From the NCBI GenBank assembly GCA_902790885.1, contig CADATR010000063.1, positions 1 to 11,536 on the forward strand: a stretch of DNA of 11,536 nt, given 5' to 3'. The notes beneath the pieces were generated by a model that was given only the letters and a program-made list of their open reading frames with translations, made no database searches and was not told the origin of the DNA. Position numbers and translations under genes: made by a program. Positions 1-6,689 of the stretch are shown here, in pieces (the first letter of the stretch is position 1; the number at the start of each line of letters is the position of its first letter). Source of the stretch: an uncultured Eubacteriales bacterium. GTDB taxonomy: Bacteria > Bacillota_A > Clostridia > Peptostreptococcales > Anaerovoracaceae.

Positions 1-17
1 ACATCTAAACTAGATGA

Positions 18-149
18 TTTGCTGCTGTTGAAAGAGCAAAGGACTTCATCATGGACGAGACCATTTCAGTGGCTGTCGAAAATAAGGAAGATCTTCCTGA
101 ATTCGATATCAACGGACACAAGACAGGCCTCGCTGTAGAGAGGATCTGA
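18..149 (+). CDS. C-terminal end of an unidentified protein, frame apparently broken
   Basis: This is an open stretch ending at TGA 147-149. It codes for about 43 residues with natural-looking composition, ending in GHKTGLAVERI. In the same frame TAA (6-8) and TGA (15-17) close it upstream. The first frame is open from base 1 and reads TSKLDDL, which would join sensibly to the downstream AAVERAKDF if one base were missing near position 21. This suggests a frameshift (a real lesion or a sequence error) in the last part of a longer gene. Alternatively, ATG 51-53 has an AAAGGA seven bases upstream and could start a 32-codon small ORF. I do not recognise the family. The amphipathic segment followed by a Gly-rich tail faintly resembles C-termini of pyridoxal-kinase-like PfkB proteins, but this is only a guess. 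The terminator at 170-214 marks the end of its transcript. Confidence 0.4.
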   Translation, partial: FAAVERAKDFIMDETISVAVENKEDLPEFDINGHKTGLAVERI

Positions 150-169
150 AGATCTTAGATAAAAAACAG

Positions 170-214
170 GTTGGCGCAAATCATGCGGATACAGCAGGTT
201 TGCGTCAACTTTTT
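170..214 (+). terminator. Rho-independent terminator after the left-edge gene
   Basis: An 11-base-pair stem is formed by GTTGGCGCAAA (170-180) and TTTGCGTCAAC (199-209), with one G-T wobble. It encloses an 18-base loop in which TGC and GCA can pair further. Five T residues (210-214) follow directly, and A residues lie upstream at 161-166. It sits 20 bases after the stop at 149 and 40 bases before rlmN, so it should end the upstream transcript. Confidence 0.85.
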
Positions 215-253
215 ACATCAGGCCGCTTTTACAGGCGGAAAGGAAAGGCGTAA

Positions 254-1285
254 ATGCAGCAGAATGAGCTAAAGGAAAACATACTGGATCTTCTTCCGGC
301 TCAGCTTGAGCCGGTCATCACCGGAATGGGCGAAAAGAAATTCAGGGCGAATCAGATCTTTGGCTGGCTCGCAAAGGGTGTAACGGACTTCGCTGACATG
401 AAAAACGTTCCGGCGCCGCTCAGGGCCGCACTTCAGGAAAACTTCCGCATCGGGATGCCTGAAGCCGAGAAGGTGCAGAAGTCAAAGGACGGCACTGTAA
501 AGTGTCTCTTTAGATTTGATGACGGCACCATGGTGGAATCCGTATTCATGAAGTATGGATACGGAAATTCCATATGCATTTCGTCACAGTCGGGCTGCCG
601 GATGGGCTGTACTTTCTGCGCATCAACGATGGACGGCCTTGACAGGAGCCTCAGCGGAGGAGAGATGCTGGCTCAGGTGCTCGCCATGAGAAACCTTACC
701 GGAGAAGACATAGGGCATGTGGTAGTGATGGGAATGGGAGAGCCGTTCGATAACTACAGCGGGCTGTCGTCATTCATCCGCCTCATACATGAAGAAAAGG
801 GCTATGGACTCGGTCTTCGCAACATAACGGTGTCCACATGCGGCCTTATCCCTAAGATCAGGGAATTCGCAGTGGACTTTCCGCAGGTGAACCTCGCAGT
901 ATCTCTGCATGCCCCGAATCAGGAGCTAAGGGAGCGTACGATGCCTGTTGCGCGCAGGTATGGCTATGATGATCTTATGCGGGCCTGCAGGGAGTATACA
1001 GAGCTTACGGGACGCCGTATCACATTCGAGTATGCAGTGATCGACGGAGTGAATGACAGCGCCGCATGCGCGAATGAGCTCGCCTCGAGACTCAAAGGCT
1101 GGTTGACTCATGTTAACCTGATACCGCTTAATGAAGTGAAAGGGCGTGAGTATAAGACTGCCAACGGGAAAAGCGTCGCAGCCTTTAAACAGATACTTGA
1201 AAACAATGGAGTGGCTGTCACGGTGAGGCGCACCCTGGGCAGTGACATAGACGCTGCCTGCGGACAGCTGAGAAGAAGCCGTTAA
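254..1285 (+). CDS. rlmN: Dual-specificity 23S rRNA/tRNA adenine-C2 methyltransferase RlmN
   Basis: This radical SAM enzyme methylates C2 of A2503 in 23S rRNA and, by family knowledge, A37 of some tRNAs. The 343 residues match the usual RlmN/Cfr length. The N-terminal accessory domain (about 1-95) is followed by the radical SAM core, with the 4Fe-4S cluster cysteines C115, C119 and C122 (CRMGCTFC) and the SAM-binding MGMGEP motif at 159-164. The two mechanistic cysteines are present: C108 in ICISSQSGC (equivalent to E. coli C118) and C336 in DIDAACGQL (equivalent to C355, the residue that carries the methyl group). The start at ATG 254 is preceded by a doubled purine-rich site (AAAGGAAAGG, 239-248). 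The chromosomal setting and close match to the RlmN pattern favour RlmN over the resistance enzyme Cfr. Terminators on both sides suggest it is transcribed alone, but no clear promoter is visible in the 40-base gap. Confidence 0.96.
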   Translation: MQQNELKENILDLLPAQLEPVITGMGEKKFRANQIFGWLAKGVTDFADMKNVPAPLRAALQENFRIGMPEAEKVQKSKDGTVKCLFRFDDGTMVESVFMKYGYGNSICISSQSGCRMGCTFCASTMDGLDRSLSGGEMLAQVLAMRNLTGEDIGHVVVMGMGEPFDNYSGLSSFIRLIHEEKGYGLGLRNITVSTCGLIPKIREFAVDFPQVNLAVSLHAPNQELRERTMPVARRYGYDDLMRACREYTELTGRRITFEYAVIDGVNDSAACANELASRLKGWLTHVNLIPLNEVKGREYKTANGKSVAAFKQILENNGVAVTVRRTLGSDIDAACGQLRRSR

Positions 1286-1310
1286 TCACAAAAATAACTA
1301 TATGCAGTAT

Positions 1311-1335
1311 ACGGAGCACATTTGCTCCGTTTTAT
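1311..1335 (+). terminator. Rho-independent terminator after rlmN
   Basis: A perfect 8-base-pair stem ACGGAGCA (1311-1318) / TGCTCCGT (1323-1330) with a 4-base loop is followed by TTTATCTTG, a moderately T-rich tail. It lies 25 bases after the rlmN stop and upstream of the plsX promoter, so it separates the two transcription units. The interrupted T tract suggests that termination may be less than complete. Confidence 0.78.
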
Positions 1336-1377
1336 CTTGTGTTTAATTCAAAATCACGCGTCTGTGCGCTTATTTTA

Positions 1378-1386
1378 TGATATAAT
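1378..1386 (+). promoter_or_regulatory. Extended -10 promoter of the plsX operon
   Basis: TGATATAAT is a perfect extended -10 element: TG at 1378-1379, one base, then consensus TATAAT at 1381-1386. No good -35 hexamer lies 15-19 bases upstream (the region reads CACGCGTCTG), which fits an extended -10 promoter for the housekeeping sigma factor. The start point would fall near 1392-1394, giving a leader of about 78 bases before plsX. It is the only convincing promoter seen for the eight genes downstream. Confidence 0.75.
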
Positions 1387-1412
1387 ACATTGATTATTTA
1401 TGTAATCAATGT
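1387..1412 (+). promoter_or_regulatory. Perfect dyad over the plsX transcription start, candidate operator
   Basis: ACATTGATTA (1387-1396) and TAATCAATGT (1403-1412) are perfect 10-base inverted repeats separated by 6 bases. The dyad begins directly after the -10 element and covers the predicted start point, where a bound dimer would block initiation. Genes for phospholipid and fatty acid synthesis in Firmicutes are often controlled by dedicated repressors (FapR, FabT). This sequence is not the FapR consensus. It shares a TGATTA core with FabT-type boxes but has different half-site spacing, so the regulator is unknown. It could also act as an RNA hairpin at the extreme 5' end. Confidence 0.55.
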
Positions 1413-1418
1413 GATTTG

Positions 1419-1430
1419 ATAGATATCTAT
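1419..1430 (+). repeat. 12-base perfect palindrome in the plsX leader
   Basis: ATAGATATCTAT is its own reverse complement. It lies six bases downstream of the larger dyad and just before a short hairpin. It may be a second protein-binding site or chance in AT-rich DNA; the sequence alone cannot decide. Confidence 0.4.
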
Positions 1431-1443
1431 GTGCTTTTTGCAC
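1431..1443 (+). other. Short hairpin in the plsX leader
   Basis: GTGC (1431-1434) and GCAC (1440-1443) can pair around a TTTTT loop. The stem is only four base pairs. It lies 15 bases upstream of the plsX ribosome binding site and would not occlude it. There is no T tract after it, so it is not a terminator. Confidence 0.3.
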
Positions 1444-1458
1444 TTAATTAAAGGGTTC

Positions 1459-1463
1459 GGAGG
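1459..1463 (+). promoter_or_regulatory. Ribosome binding site of plsX
   Basis: GGAGG lies seven bases before ATG 1471. Another ATG at 1467 is in a different frame and meets a stop after six codons, so 1471 is the start; the protein then begins with the expected MKILVDGMGGD. Confidence 0.85.
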
Positions 1464-1470
1464 TTAATGA

Positions 1471-2412
1471 ATGAAGATCTTGGTTGATGGTATGGGTGGC
1501 GATTACGCTCCTGAAGAAATAGTAAAAGGAGCTATCAGAGCAGCTTCTGAAATAAGCGAAACTGTCGTTATCATCGGACCGGAAGAAGCAATACAGGAAG
1601 AGCTGAAGGCAAACAGGTGGAAGGGCGATAATATCGAGGTCGTTGATGCCACAGAAGTCATCTCCAATGAGGAGCAGCCTGCAATGGCGGTAAGGAAGAA
1701 AAAGGACTCCACCATAGTCAAGGGCATGAATATGCTCAAGACAGGCGAGGCTGATATTTTCATCTCGGGCGGCAGCACCGGAGCGCTTCTTGCCGGCGGA
1801 CTTGTGACTCTCGGCCGCATCAAGGGCATAAAGCGTCCGGCCATAGCTGCATGGTTCCCGCGTGCGGGCAAGGAAGGCGTTACGCTGCTCCTGGACTGCG
1901 GTGCCAGCGTTGAAGCCAAGCCTGAATACATTTATCAGTACGGCATAATGGGCAGCATTTTCGTTAGGGGTATAACTGGCAATGAAGCTCCTGTAGTAAG
2001 ACTGCTGAATGTAGGAGCCGAAGAAGGCAAGGGCGACGATCTTCACAAGACAGCGTTCAATATGCTCAAGGAGAGCGGACTCAACTTCCAGGGCAATATA
2101 GAAGCCCGTGATGTCGTATTCGGGGAGACTGATGTCGTTGTCACCGACGGATTCAGCGGCAATATATATCTTAAAAGCAGTGAGGGCATGAGCCTCGCGA
2201 TAATGGGAGCATTCAAGCAGAAGCTGACCGAGGGCTTCATCGCAAAGGCAGGAGCCATGCTCGCATACAGCAAGATAAAAGAAATCAAGGAAGTATTTGA
2301 TTATTCAGATGCCGGCGGAGCGCCTATACTCGGACTCAAGGGCGCTATAACGGGAATGATCGAAGAAGCGATAGCAAACAGTGAAGAATTTACAGGCAGA
2401 GGAGAAGAATAA
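1471..2412 (+). CDS. plsX: Phosphate acyltransferase PlsX (acyl-ACP:phosphate transacylase)
   Basis: PlsX converts acyl-ACP and phosphate to acyl-phosphate, the acyl donor used by PlsY; it acts at the inner face of the membrane. The family N-terminus MKILVDGMGGDYAPE is clear, followed by AVRKKKDST (73-81), SGGSTGALLAGG (99-110), GRIKGIKRPA (115-124), LLDCGASVEAKPE (140-152), LLNVGAEEGKGDD (178-190) and DVVVTDGFSGNIYLK (221-235). At 313 residues it is short against roughly 330-350 for the family. After GGAPILGLKGA (282-292) the usual segment with an invariant-looking His-Gly (KAHGSS or KSHGAA in relatives) is missing, and the protein goes straight to EEAIANSEEF and a short acidic tail. No other frame restores the missing part. 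Its stop abuts the rnc start (TAAATG). It is first in the operon and directly under the dyad-bearing promoter; acpP, its usual neighbour, is absent. Confidence 0.95.
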   Translation: MKILVDGMGGDYAPEEIVKGAIRAASEISETVVIIGPEEAIQEELKANRWKGDNIEVVDATEVISNEEQPAMAVRKKKDSTIVKGMNMLKTGEADIFISGGSTGALLAGGLVTLGRIKGIKRPAIAAWFPRAGKEGVTLLLDCGASVEAKPEYIYQYGIMGSIFVRGITGNEAPVVRLLNVGAEEGKGDDLHKTAFNMLKESGLNFQGNIEARDVVFGETDVVVTDGFSGNIYLKSSEGMSLAIMGAFKQKLTEGFIAKAGAMLAYSKIKEIKEVFDYSDAGGAPILGLKGAITGMIEEAIANSEEFTGRGEE

Positions 2413-3111
2413 ATGGCAAAGGCCGTTGATCTTGAAAAGCTTTATAAAATAATCGGATACAGATTCAAAAACGAAGAACTCATAAAAACAGCACTTACAC
2501 ACAGTTCCTATGCTTCAGAGCACAAGCTGGGATATGAATACAATAACGAGAGGCTCGAGTTTATCGGAGACGCTTATGTTGATGCTGTAGTCGGAGCCAG
2601 ACTCTTTGAGATAATGAAATCGGCTCACGAGGGCGTACTTTCCAGATGCAGGGCAGATGTTGTCTGTGAGGACTCGCTTGCCGGAGCCGCGCTTGAAATG
2701 GGCCTCGGAGAGTTTCTTTTCCTCGGAAAGGGTGAGGAAGCAAGCGGCGGACGCAGCAAGGCATCCATACTAGCCGATGCTTTTGAAGCCCTTGTCGGCG
2801 CAGCGATTCTCGACGGCGGATATGACGCAGGCCGGAGCATCATATTAAAACTGCTCAAAGAGCGTATCGATCTCGGAGCGCAGGGCAAGCTCAACAAGGA
2901 TTTCAAAACGAAGCTTCAGGAAAAGCTGCAGGAGTCTGACCACAACGTAAGGATAGAATACCGCAAGGTAGCGGAGTCGGGTCCTGATCACAATAAAACA
3001 TTTACGATAGAAGTTGATATAAACGGCAAACCAGCCGGTACAGGCACGGGCCAGAGCAAGGCCAAGGCCGAACAGGCAGCGGCAGAAGACGCGCTTTCGA
3101 AGGGAGTATAA
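2413..3111 (+). CDS. rnc: Ribonuclease III
   Basis: This endonuclease cleaves double-stranded RNA during rRNA maturation and mRNA turnover. The 232 residues are a typical length. The catalytic domain (about 5-150) carries the signature NERLEFIGDA at 45-54. By alignment with the E. coli enzyme, the metal-binding acidic residues are E46, E49, D53, E73 (EGVLSR), D122 and E125 (ADAFEALVG). A double-stranded RNA-binding domain occupies about 163-231, from DFKTKLQEKLQ to the Ala/Lys-rich helix SKAKAEQAAAEDAL. The ATG directly follows the plsX stop, and its ribosome binding site (AGGAGA, about 2399-2404) lies inside the end of plsX, so translation is probably coupled. The order rnc-smc-ftsY downstream is the common one in Firmicutes. 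Nothing essential is missing. Confidence 0.97.
   Translation: MAKAVDLEKLYKIIGYRFKNEELIKTALTHSSYASEHKLGYEYNNERLEFIGDAYVDAVVGARLFEIMKSAHEGVLSRCRADVVCEDSLAGAALEMGLGEFLFLGKGEEASGGRSKASILADAFEALVGAAILDGGYDAGRSIILKLLKERIDLGAQGKLNKDFKTKLQEKLQESDHNVRIEYRKVAESGPDHNKTFTIEVDINGKPAGTGTGQSKAKAEQAAAEDALSKGV
3101..3106 (+). promoter_or_regulatory. Ribosome binding site deciding the TTG start of smc
   Basis: AGGGAG lies eight bases before TTG 3115, inside the last codons of rnc. The TTG is followed by codons for YFKRIEMQGFKSFADP, the standard SMC N-terminus, and no ATG occurs in frame before the seventh residue of that motif. TTG is therefore the start. Confidence 0.85.
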
Positions 3112-3114
3112 CAG

Positions 3115-6100
3115 TTGTATTTTAAGAGGATCGAAATGCAGGGGTTCAAATCGTTCGCAGACCCCGTAAGCATAGAACTCAATCAGGGAGTGACCTGCAT
3201 CATAGGTCCGAACGGCAGCGGAAAGAGCAATATTTCTGATGCTCTCAGATGGGTGCTTGGTGAACAGAGCTCAAAGCAGCTTCGCGGCTCAAAGATGCAG
3301 GATGTCATTTTTGCCGGAACAGCGACAAGAAAGCCTAAGGGCATGGCTGAAGTCACGCTTGTGATCGACAATTCGAACGGAATACTGCCCCTTGAGTATA
3401 ACGAGGTGGCTGTTACAAGGCGCATGTTCCGCTCCGGTGAAAGTGAATATCTCATTAACGGCAACCAGTGCAGGCTCAGAGACATACGCGAGCTCTTCAT
3501 GGACACCGGTATCGGAGTAGAAGGATACTCCATCATCGGACAGGGTAAGATAGCTGACATCGTAAGTACAAGACCTGAGAACAGGCGGCAGATATTCGAA
3601 GAAGCCGCCGGTGTTGTGCTGTACAAGAGCAGAAAGAGTGAGGCTGAGAGCAAGCTGCGCGCTGCGACTGTCGACATTGACAGGGTAAGAGATATCATTG
3701 CCGAGATAGAAGGACGTATAGACGGCCTCAGGGAAGATTCCGAAAAGGCTGTTGAGTATATCGGGCTCAGGGACAGATACAAGACGCTTGGGATAAACAT
3801 AATCCTGCACAATCTCGAAAACCTCGAGGCAAGCGTGCGCGGAGGCAAGGAAGAGCTTGAGGCTCTTCAGGCAAAGCTCGATCTCACATCAGCAAGGATA
3901 TCCGACGCGGAGGAAAAGCTGGAGGTCATCAGAGACAGCGAATCCGATCTCAACGAGGAGTTCGGAAGCACCAACGCGAGGCTTCTTGAGGCTATAGATG
4001 AGCTCGCAGATATAACGAGCGGCGGCAGGCTCAACAAGGAGCGCCTCGCGAATATTGATAAGGAGCTCACAAGGATAGAAGAAGAGCTCACAACTGCAAA
4101 CGAGAGACTCGGCACCGAAAGAGCAGAGCTGGCAAGGCTTGAAGAAGGCGAAAAGGTCATGAACCGTGAGATGGACAAGCTCAGGAAAGAGCTTGAAGAC
4201 GCGGTAATGAAGTTCAACGAAGACAGCCGCAGATCGTCCTCGATAGCCATGCAGACAGAGGATATCAAAAACAGGCTGATAGACATCAACAATAAAAATG
4301 TCACCAGAAACGCCGAGATAAAGACTTTAAGCAATTACAAAACGACTCTTGAGGAGCGCAGAAAGACTCTGGAGGAGGAGTTCGAGACCAGAGACAGAAC
4401 GGATACCGAAAACAGGGAAAATCTCAGGCTTATTGAGCAGAAGATCGGTGATAATGAGCAGGCGCTGAAAGGTAAAAAGCAAGAGCTCGACTCTGTTAAC
4501 GATAAGATCGTTACCGTCGCATCAGAGATAGAGAAGAATATCAAGCAGGCAGACGAGATATCTGTCAGATGCAATCAGGCGATAGCCCGCCGCAGCACCA
4601 TCGAGGAGATGGAAGCCAACTACGAAGGCTACAACAACGCTGTAAGATCGGTAATGAACGCTCAGAGAAAGGGCATCATAGGTACTGTCTCTGACATAAT
4701 CAGTGTTCCGTCGGGTCTCGAGACAGCAGTAGAGACTGCGCTCGGCAACGCGCTCCAGAACATAGTATGTGAGGACGACGCTTCAGCGACCGGCACCATC
4801 GAATGGCTCAAGCAGACCGGACTCGGACGCTGTACATTCCTTCCTGTCAGGTCGATACGTGCTGACAGGCTCAGGGTAAACGGCAGCGTGAGCTCCGCAC
4901 CGGGATATGTCGGCATCGCCTCCGAAATGGTAGGCTGTGATGAAAAATACAGAAACATCATCGATTATCTCCTCTGCCGCGTCATCATCGCTGATGACAT
5001 GGATAAGGCCATACGCATATCAAAGAAAGATATCGGCGGCTTCAGGATAGTCACCAGGGACGGGGAAGTCATCACAAGCTTCGGAGCAATCACCGGAGGA
5101 AGATATAAAAACAGAACGGCCAATCTCCTTGACCGTAAAAAAGAGATCAGCACGCTCAAGGGCAGGATAGCCGATTATAACGAAAAGACGGCTGAGCTCA
5201 TCGCGAGCAGAAAGAAACTTGACGAAACGAGGACTCAGCTCAGAGCTCAGAGAGACGTCCTCCGCGCCGAGATCACTGAGCTGGATATCGCCGGCAACGT
5301 ACTCAGGGCGGACAGGGATCATGCTGAAACGCTCGTCAGGGAAGACGAGGGCGCTGCTGAGAGATTCAGATCCAGCATGGACACTCTGGCATCGGATATT
5401 GCCAGGGCCGACGAGATGATAGCCGGTCACAGAAAAAGCATAGAGGAAGCCGAGGCAGAGTACGCGGAAGCTGAAACGAACGCGGACGCTCTCCTGAAGG
5501 AGTCCGAGCTTCTGAAGCCTGTCATAGAGCAGGACAACGAAGCTATCGTAGCTCTCAAGGTAAAGATAGGTGAAAGCGAATCCAGGATGCTTGCCGATAA
5601 CGAGATGATAGAGCGCGTCAGGGATGACGTGACCGAGCTCGAGGCTGCCATCGAGGATGATCTCACTCTTCAGAAGGAGCTCAATGAAGACAAAGTGAAG
5701 CTCACCACCTCGGATGAGAAGTCCGGTGATCTTGAGCGGGCACTTAGTCAGGAGAAGGCGGAGCTTGAAGCGAAGATCGCCGAAATCACCTCAAAGCTTG
5801 AGGACGGGCGAAGCAGAGGCGACGCACTCATGGCAGCTCAGAAGAAGGACAGGGAAGAACTTGAATCCATCCGTGATGAAAGATACAGACTCGAGGTGAG
5901 AACAGCCAGAAACGAGACTCTGCTCGATACACAGAAGGATAAGCTGTGGGACGAATTTGAAGTATCTTACGCCGAAGCTCTCGACATGAGAGATGAGAGC
6001 TTTGCCATCACTGCCGGAAACCGCGAGTCGAGAGAGATAAGGCTGCGCCTTGCCGAACTCGGCGACGTGAATGTAGGAGCGATTGAAGAGTACAAGGCTG

Positions 6101-6675
6101 TAAGCAAGCGATATGAATTCATGACAGCCCAGGAGGCCGACCTCACAAAGGCCATGGACGAGCTGAATGAGATCATATCCAACATGGACAAAACGATCCG
6201 CACGAAGTTCAAGGAGAACTTTGACCGTGTCGTAGAAAACTTTGAGAATTCGTTCAAGGAGCTTTTCGGCGGAGGATATGCCGAGCTCAGGCTTGAGGAT
6301 GAAACAAAACCGCTCGAATCAGGCATAGAGATAACAGCACAGCCGCCTGGAAAGAAGCTTAAAAACATCAACCTTCTCTCCGGAGGTGAAAAGACTCTCA
6401 CGGCGATAGCCCTGATGTTTGCCGTTCTCAAGGCAAAGCCTACACCATTCGTCATACTCGATGAGGTAGAGGCCGCTCTCGACGAGGTCAACATCGAGAG
6501 ATTCTCTGATTATCTCAAAAATTTCGACAATATCCAGTTCGCCCTCATAACTCACCAGAAGGCGACAATGGAGCACGCGGATGTGCTTTACGGAGTTACG
6601 ATGCCTGAGCAGGGCATCTCGCGCATGCTCTCACTCAAACTCGGAGATGAATTTGATCCTGAAGGACTAGAATAA
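3115..6675 (+). CDS. smc: Chromosome segregation ATPase SMC
   Basis: SMC forms the condensin-like dimer that, with ScpA and ScpB, loads at the origin region and organises the chromosome arms. The 1186 residues are full length for a bacterial SMC. The N-terminal head has Walker A GPNGSGKSN at 31-39. A long coiled coil (about 170-505) follows, then a hinge at roughly 520-662 starting at GIIGTVSDII and ending in TRDGEVITSFGAITGG, then the returning coiled coil (about 665-1020). The C-terminal head holds the ABC signature LLSGGEK (1087-1093), Walker B FVILDE (1112-1117, with catalytic E1117), the D-loop ALDE (1121-1124) and the switch ITHQK, where many relatives have ITHRK. Both ATPase halves are therefore intact. 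It starts with TTG three bases after rnc. scpA and scpB are not in the window. The coiled-coil halves are rich in Glu, Lys, Arg and Leu codons, which creates long spurious open frames on the other strand. Confidence 0.98.
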   Translation: MYFKRIEMQGFKSFADPVSIELNQGVTCIIGPNGSGKSNISDALRWVLGEQSSKQLRGSKMQDVIFAGTATRKPKGMAEVTLVIDNSNGILPLEYNEVAVTRRMFRSGESEYLINGNQCRLRDIRELFMDTGIGVEGYSIIGQGKIADIVSTRPENRRQIFEEAAGVVLYKSRKSEAESKLRAATVDIDRVRDIIAEIEGRIDGLREDSEKAVEYIGLRDRYKTLGINIILHNLENLEASVRGGKEELEALQAKLDLTSARISDAEEKLEVIRDSESDLNEEFGSTNARLLEAIDELADITSGGRLNKERLANIDKELTRIEEELTTANERLGTERAELARLEEGEKVMNREMDKLRKELEDAVMKFNEDSRRSSSIAMQTEDIKNRLIDINNKNVTRNAEIKTLSNYKTTLEERRKTLEEEFETRDRTDTENRENLRLIEQKIGDNEQALKGKKQELDSVNDKIVTVASEIEKNIKQADEISVRCNQAIARRSTIEEMEANYEGYNNAVRSVMNAQRKGIIGTVSDIISVPSGLETAVETALGNALQNIVCEDDASATGTIEWLKQTGLGRCTFLPVRSIRADRLRVNGSVSSAPGYVGIASEMVGCDEKYRNIIDYLLCRVIIADDMDKAIRISKKDIGGFRIVTRDGEVITSFGAITGGRYKNRTANLLDRKKEISTLKGRIADYNEKTAELIASRKKLDETRTQLRAQRDVLRAEITELDIAGNVLRADRDHAETLVREDEGAAERFRSSMDTLASDIARADEMIAGHRKSIEEAEAEYAEAETNADALLKESELLKPVIEQDNEAIVALKVKIGESESRMLADNEMIERVRDDVTELEAAIEDDLTLQKELNEDKVKLTTSDEKSGDLERALSQEKAELEAKIAEITSKLEDGRSRGDALMAAQKKDREELESIRDERYRLEVRTARNETLLDTQKDKLWDEFEVSYAEALDMRDESFAITAGNRESREIRLRLAELGDVNVGAIEEYKAVSKRYEFMTAQEADLTKAMDELNEIISNMDKTIRTKFKENFDRVVENFENSFKELFGGGYAELRLEDETKPLESGIEITAQPPGKKLKNINLLSGGEKTLTAIALMFAVLKAKPTPFVILDEVEAALDEVNIERFSDYLKNFDNIQFALITHQKATMEHADVLYGVTMPEQGISRMLSLKLGDEFDPEGLE

Positions 6676-6682
6676 AAGGAGG
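6675..6682 (+). promoter_or_regulatory. Strong ribosome binding site of ftsY
   Basis: AAAGGAGG overlaps the last base of the smc stop codon and lies seven bases before ATG 6690. It is the closest match to the anti-Shine-Dalgarno sequence in the operon, which suggests that ftsY is translated more strongly than smc with its TTG start. Confidence 0.8.
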
Positions 6683-6689
6683 CCTGTAA

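Noticed and set aside
215..253. Possible promoter for rlmN between the terminator and its start
   Set aside because: No -10 or -35 elements of useful quality are visible; the stretch is short and mostly ribosome binding site, so I did not call one.
1444..2046. Minus-strand open frame of 200 codons across plsX
   Set aside because: It lies wholly opposite plsX and its promoter, has no recognisable domain or ribosome binding site, and the plus-strand reading is unmistakable.
2625..2906. Open frames on the minus strand inside rnc
   Set aside because: They are antisense shadows of the RNase III coding region without start signals or family resemblance.
3183..6576. Many open frames of 60-220 codons on the minus strand inside smc
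   Set aside because: They mirror the Glu, Lys and Leu-rich codons of the SMC heads and coiled coils, give Ser- and Leu-rich low-complexity translations, lack ribosome binding sites and resemble no family.
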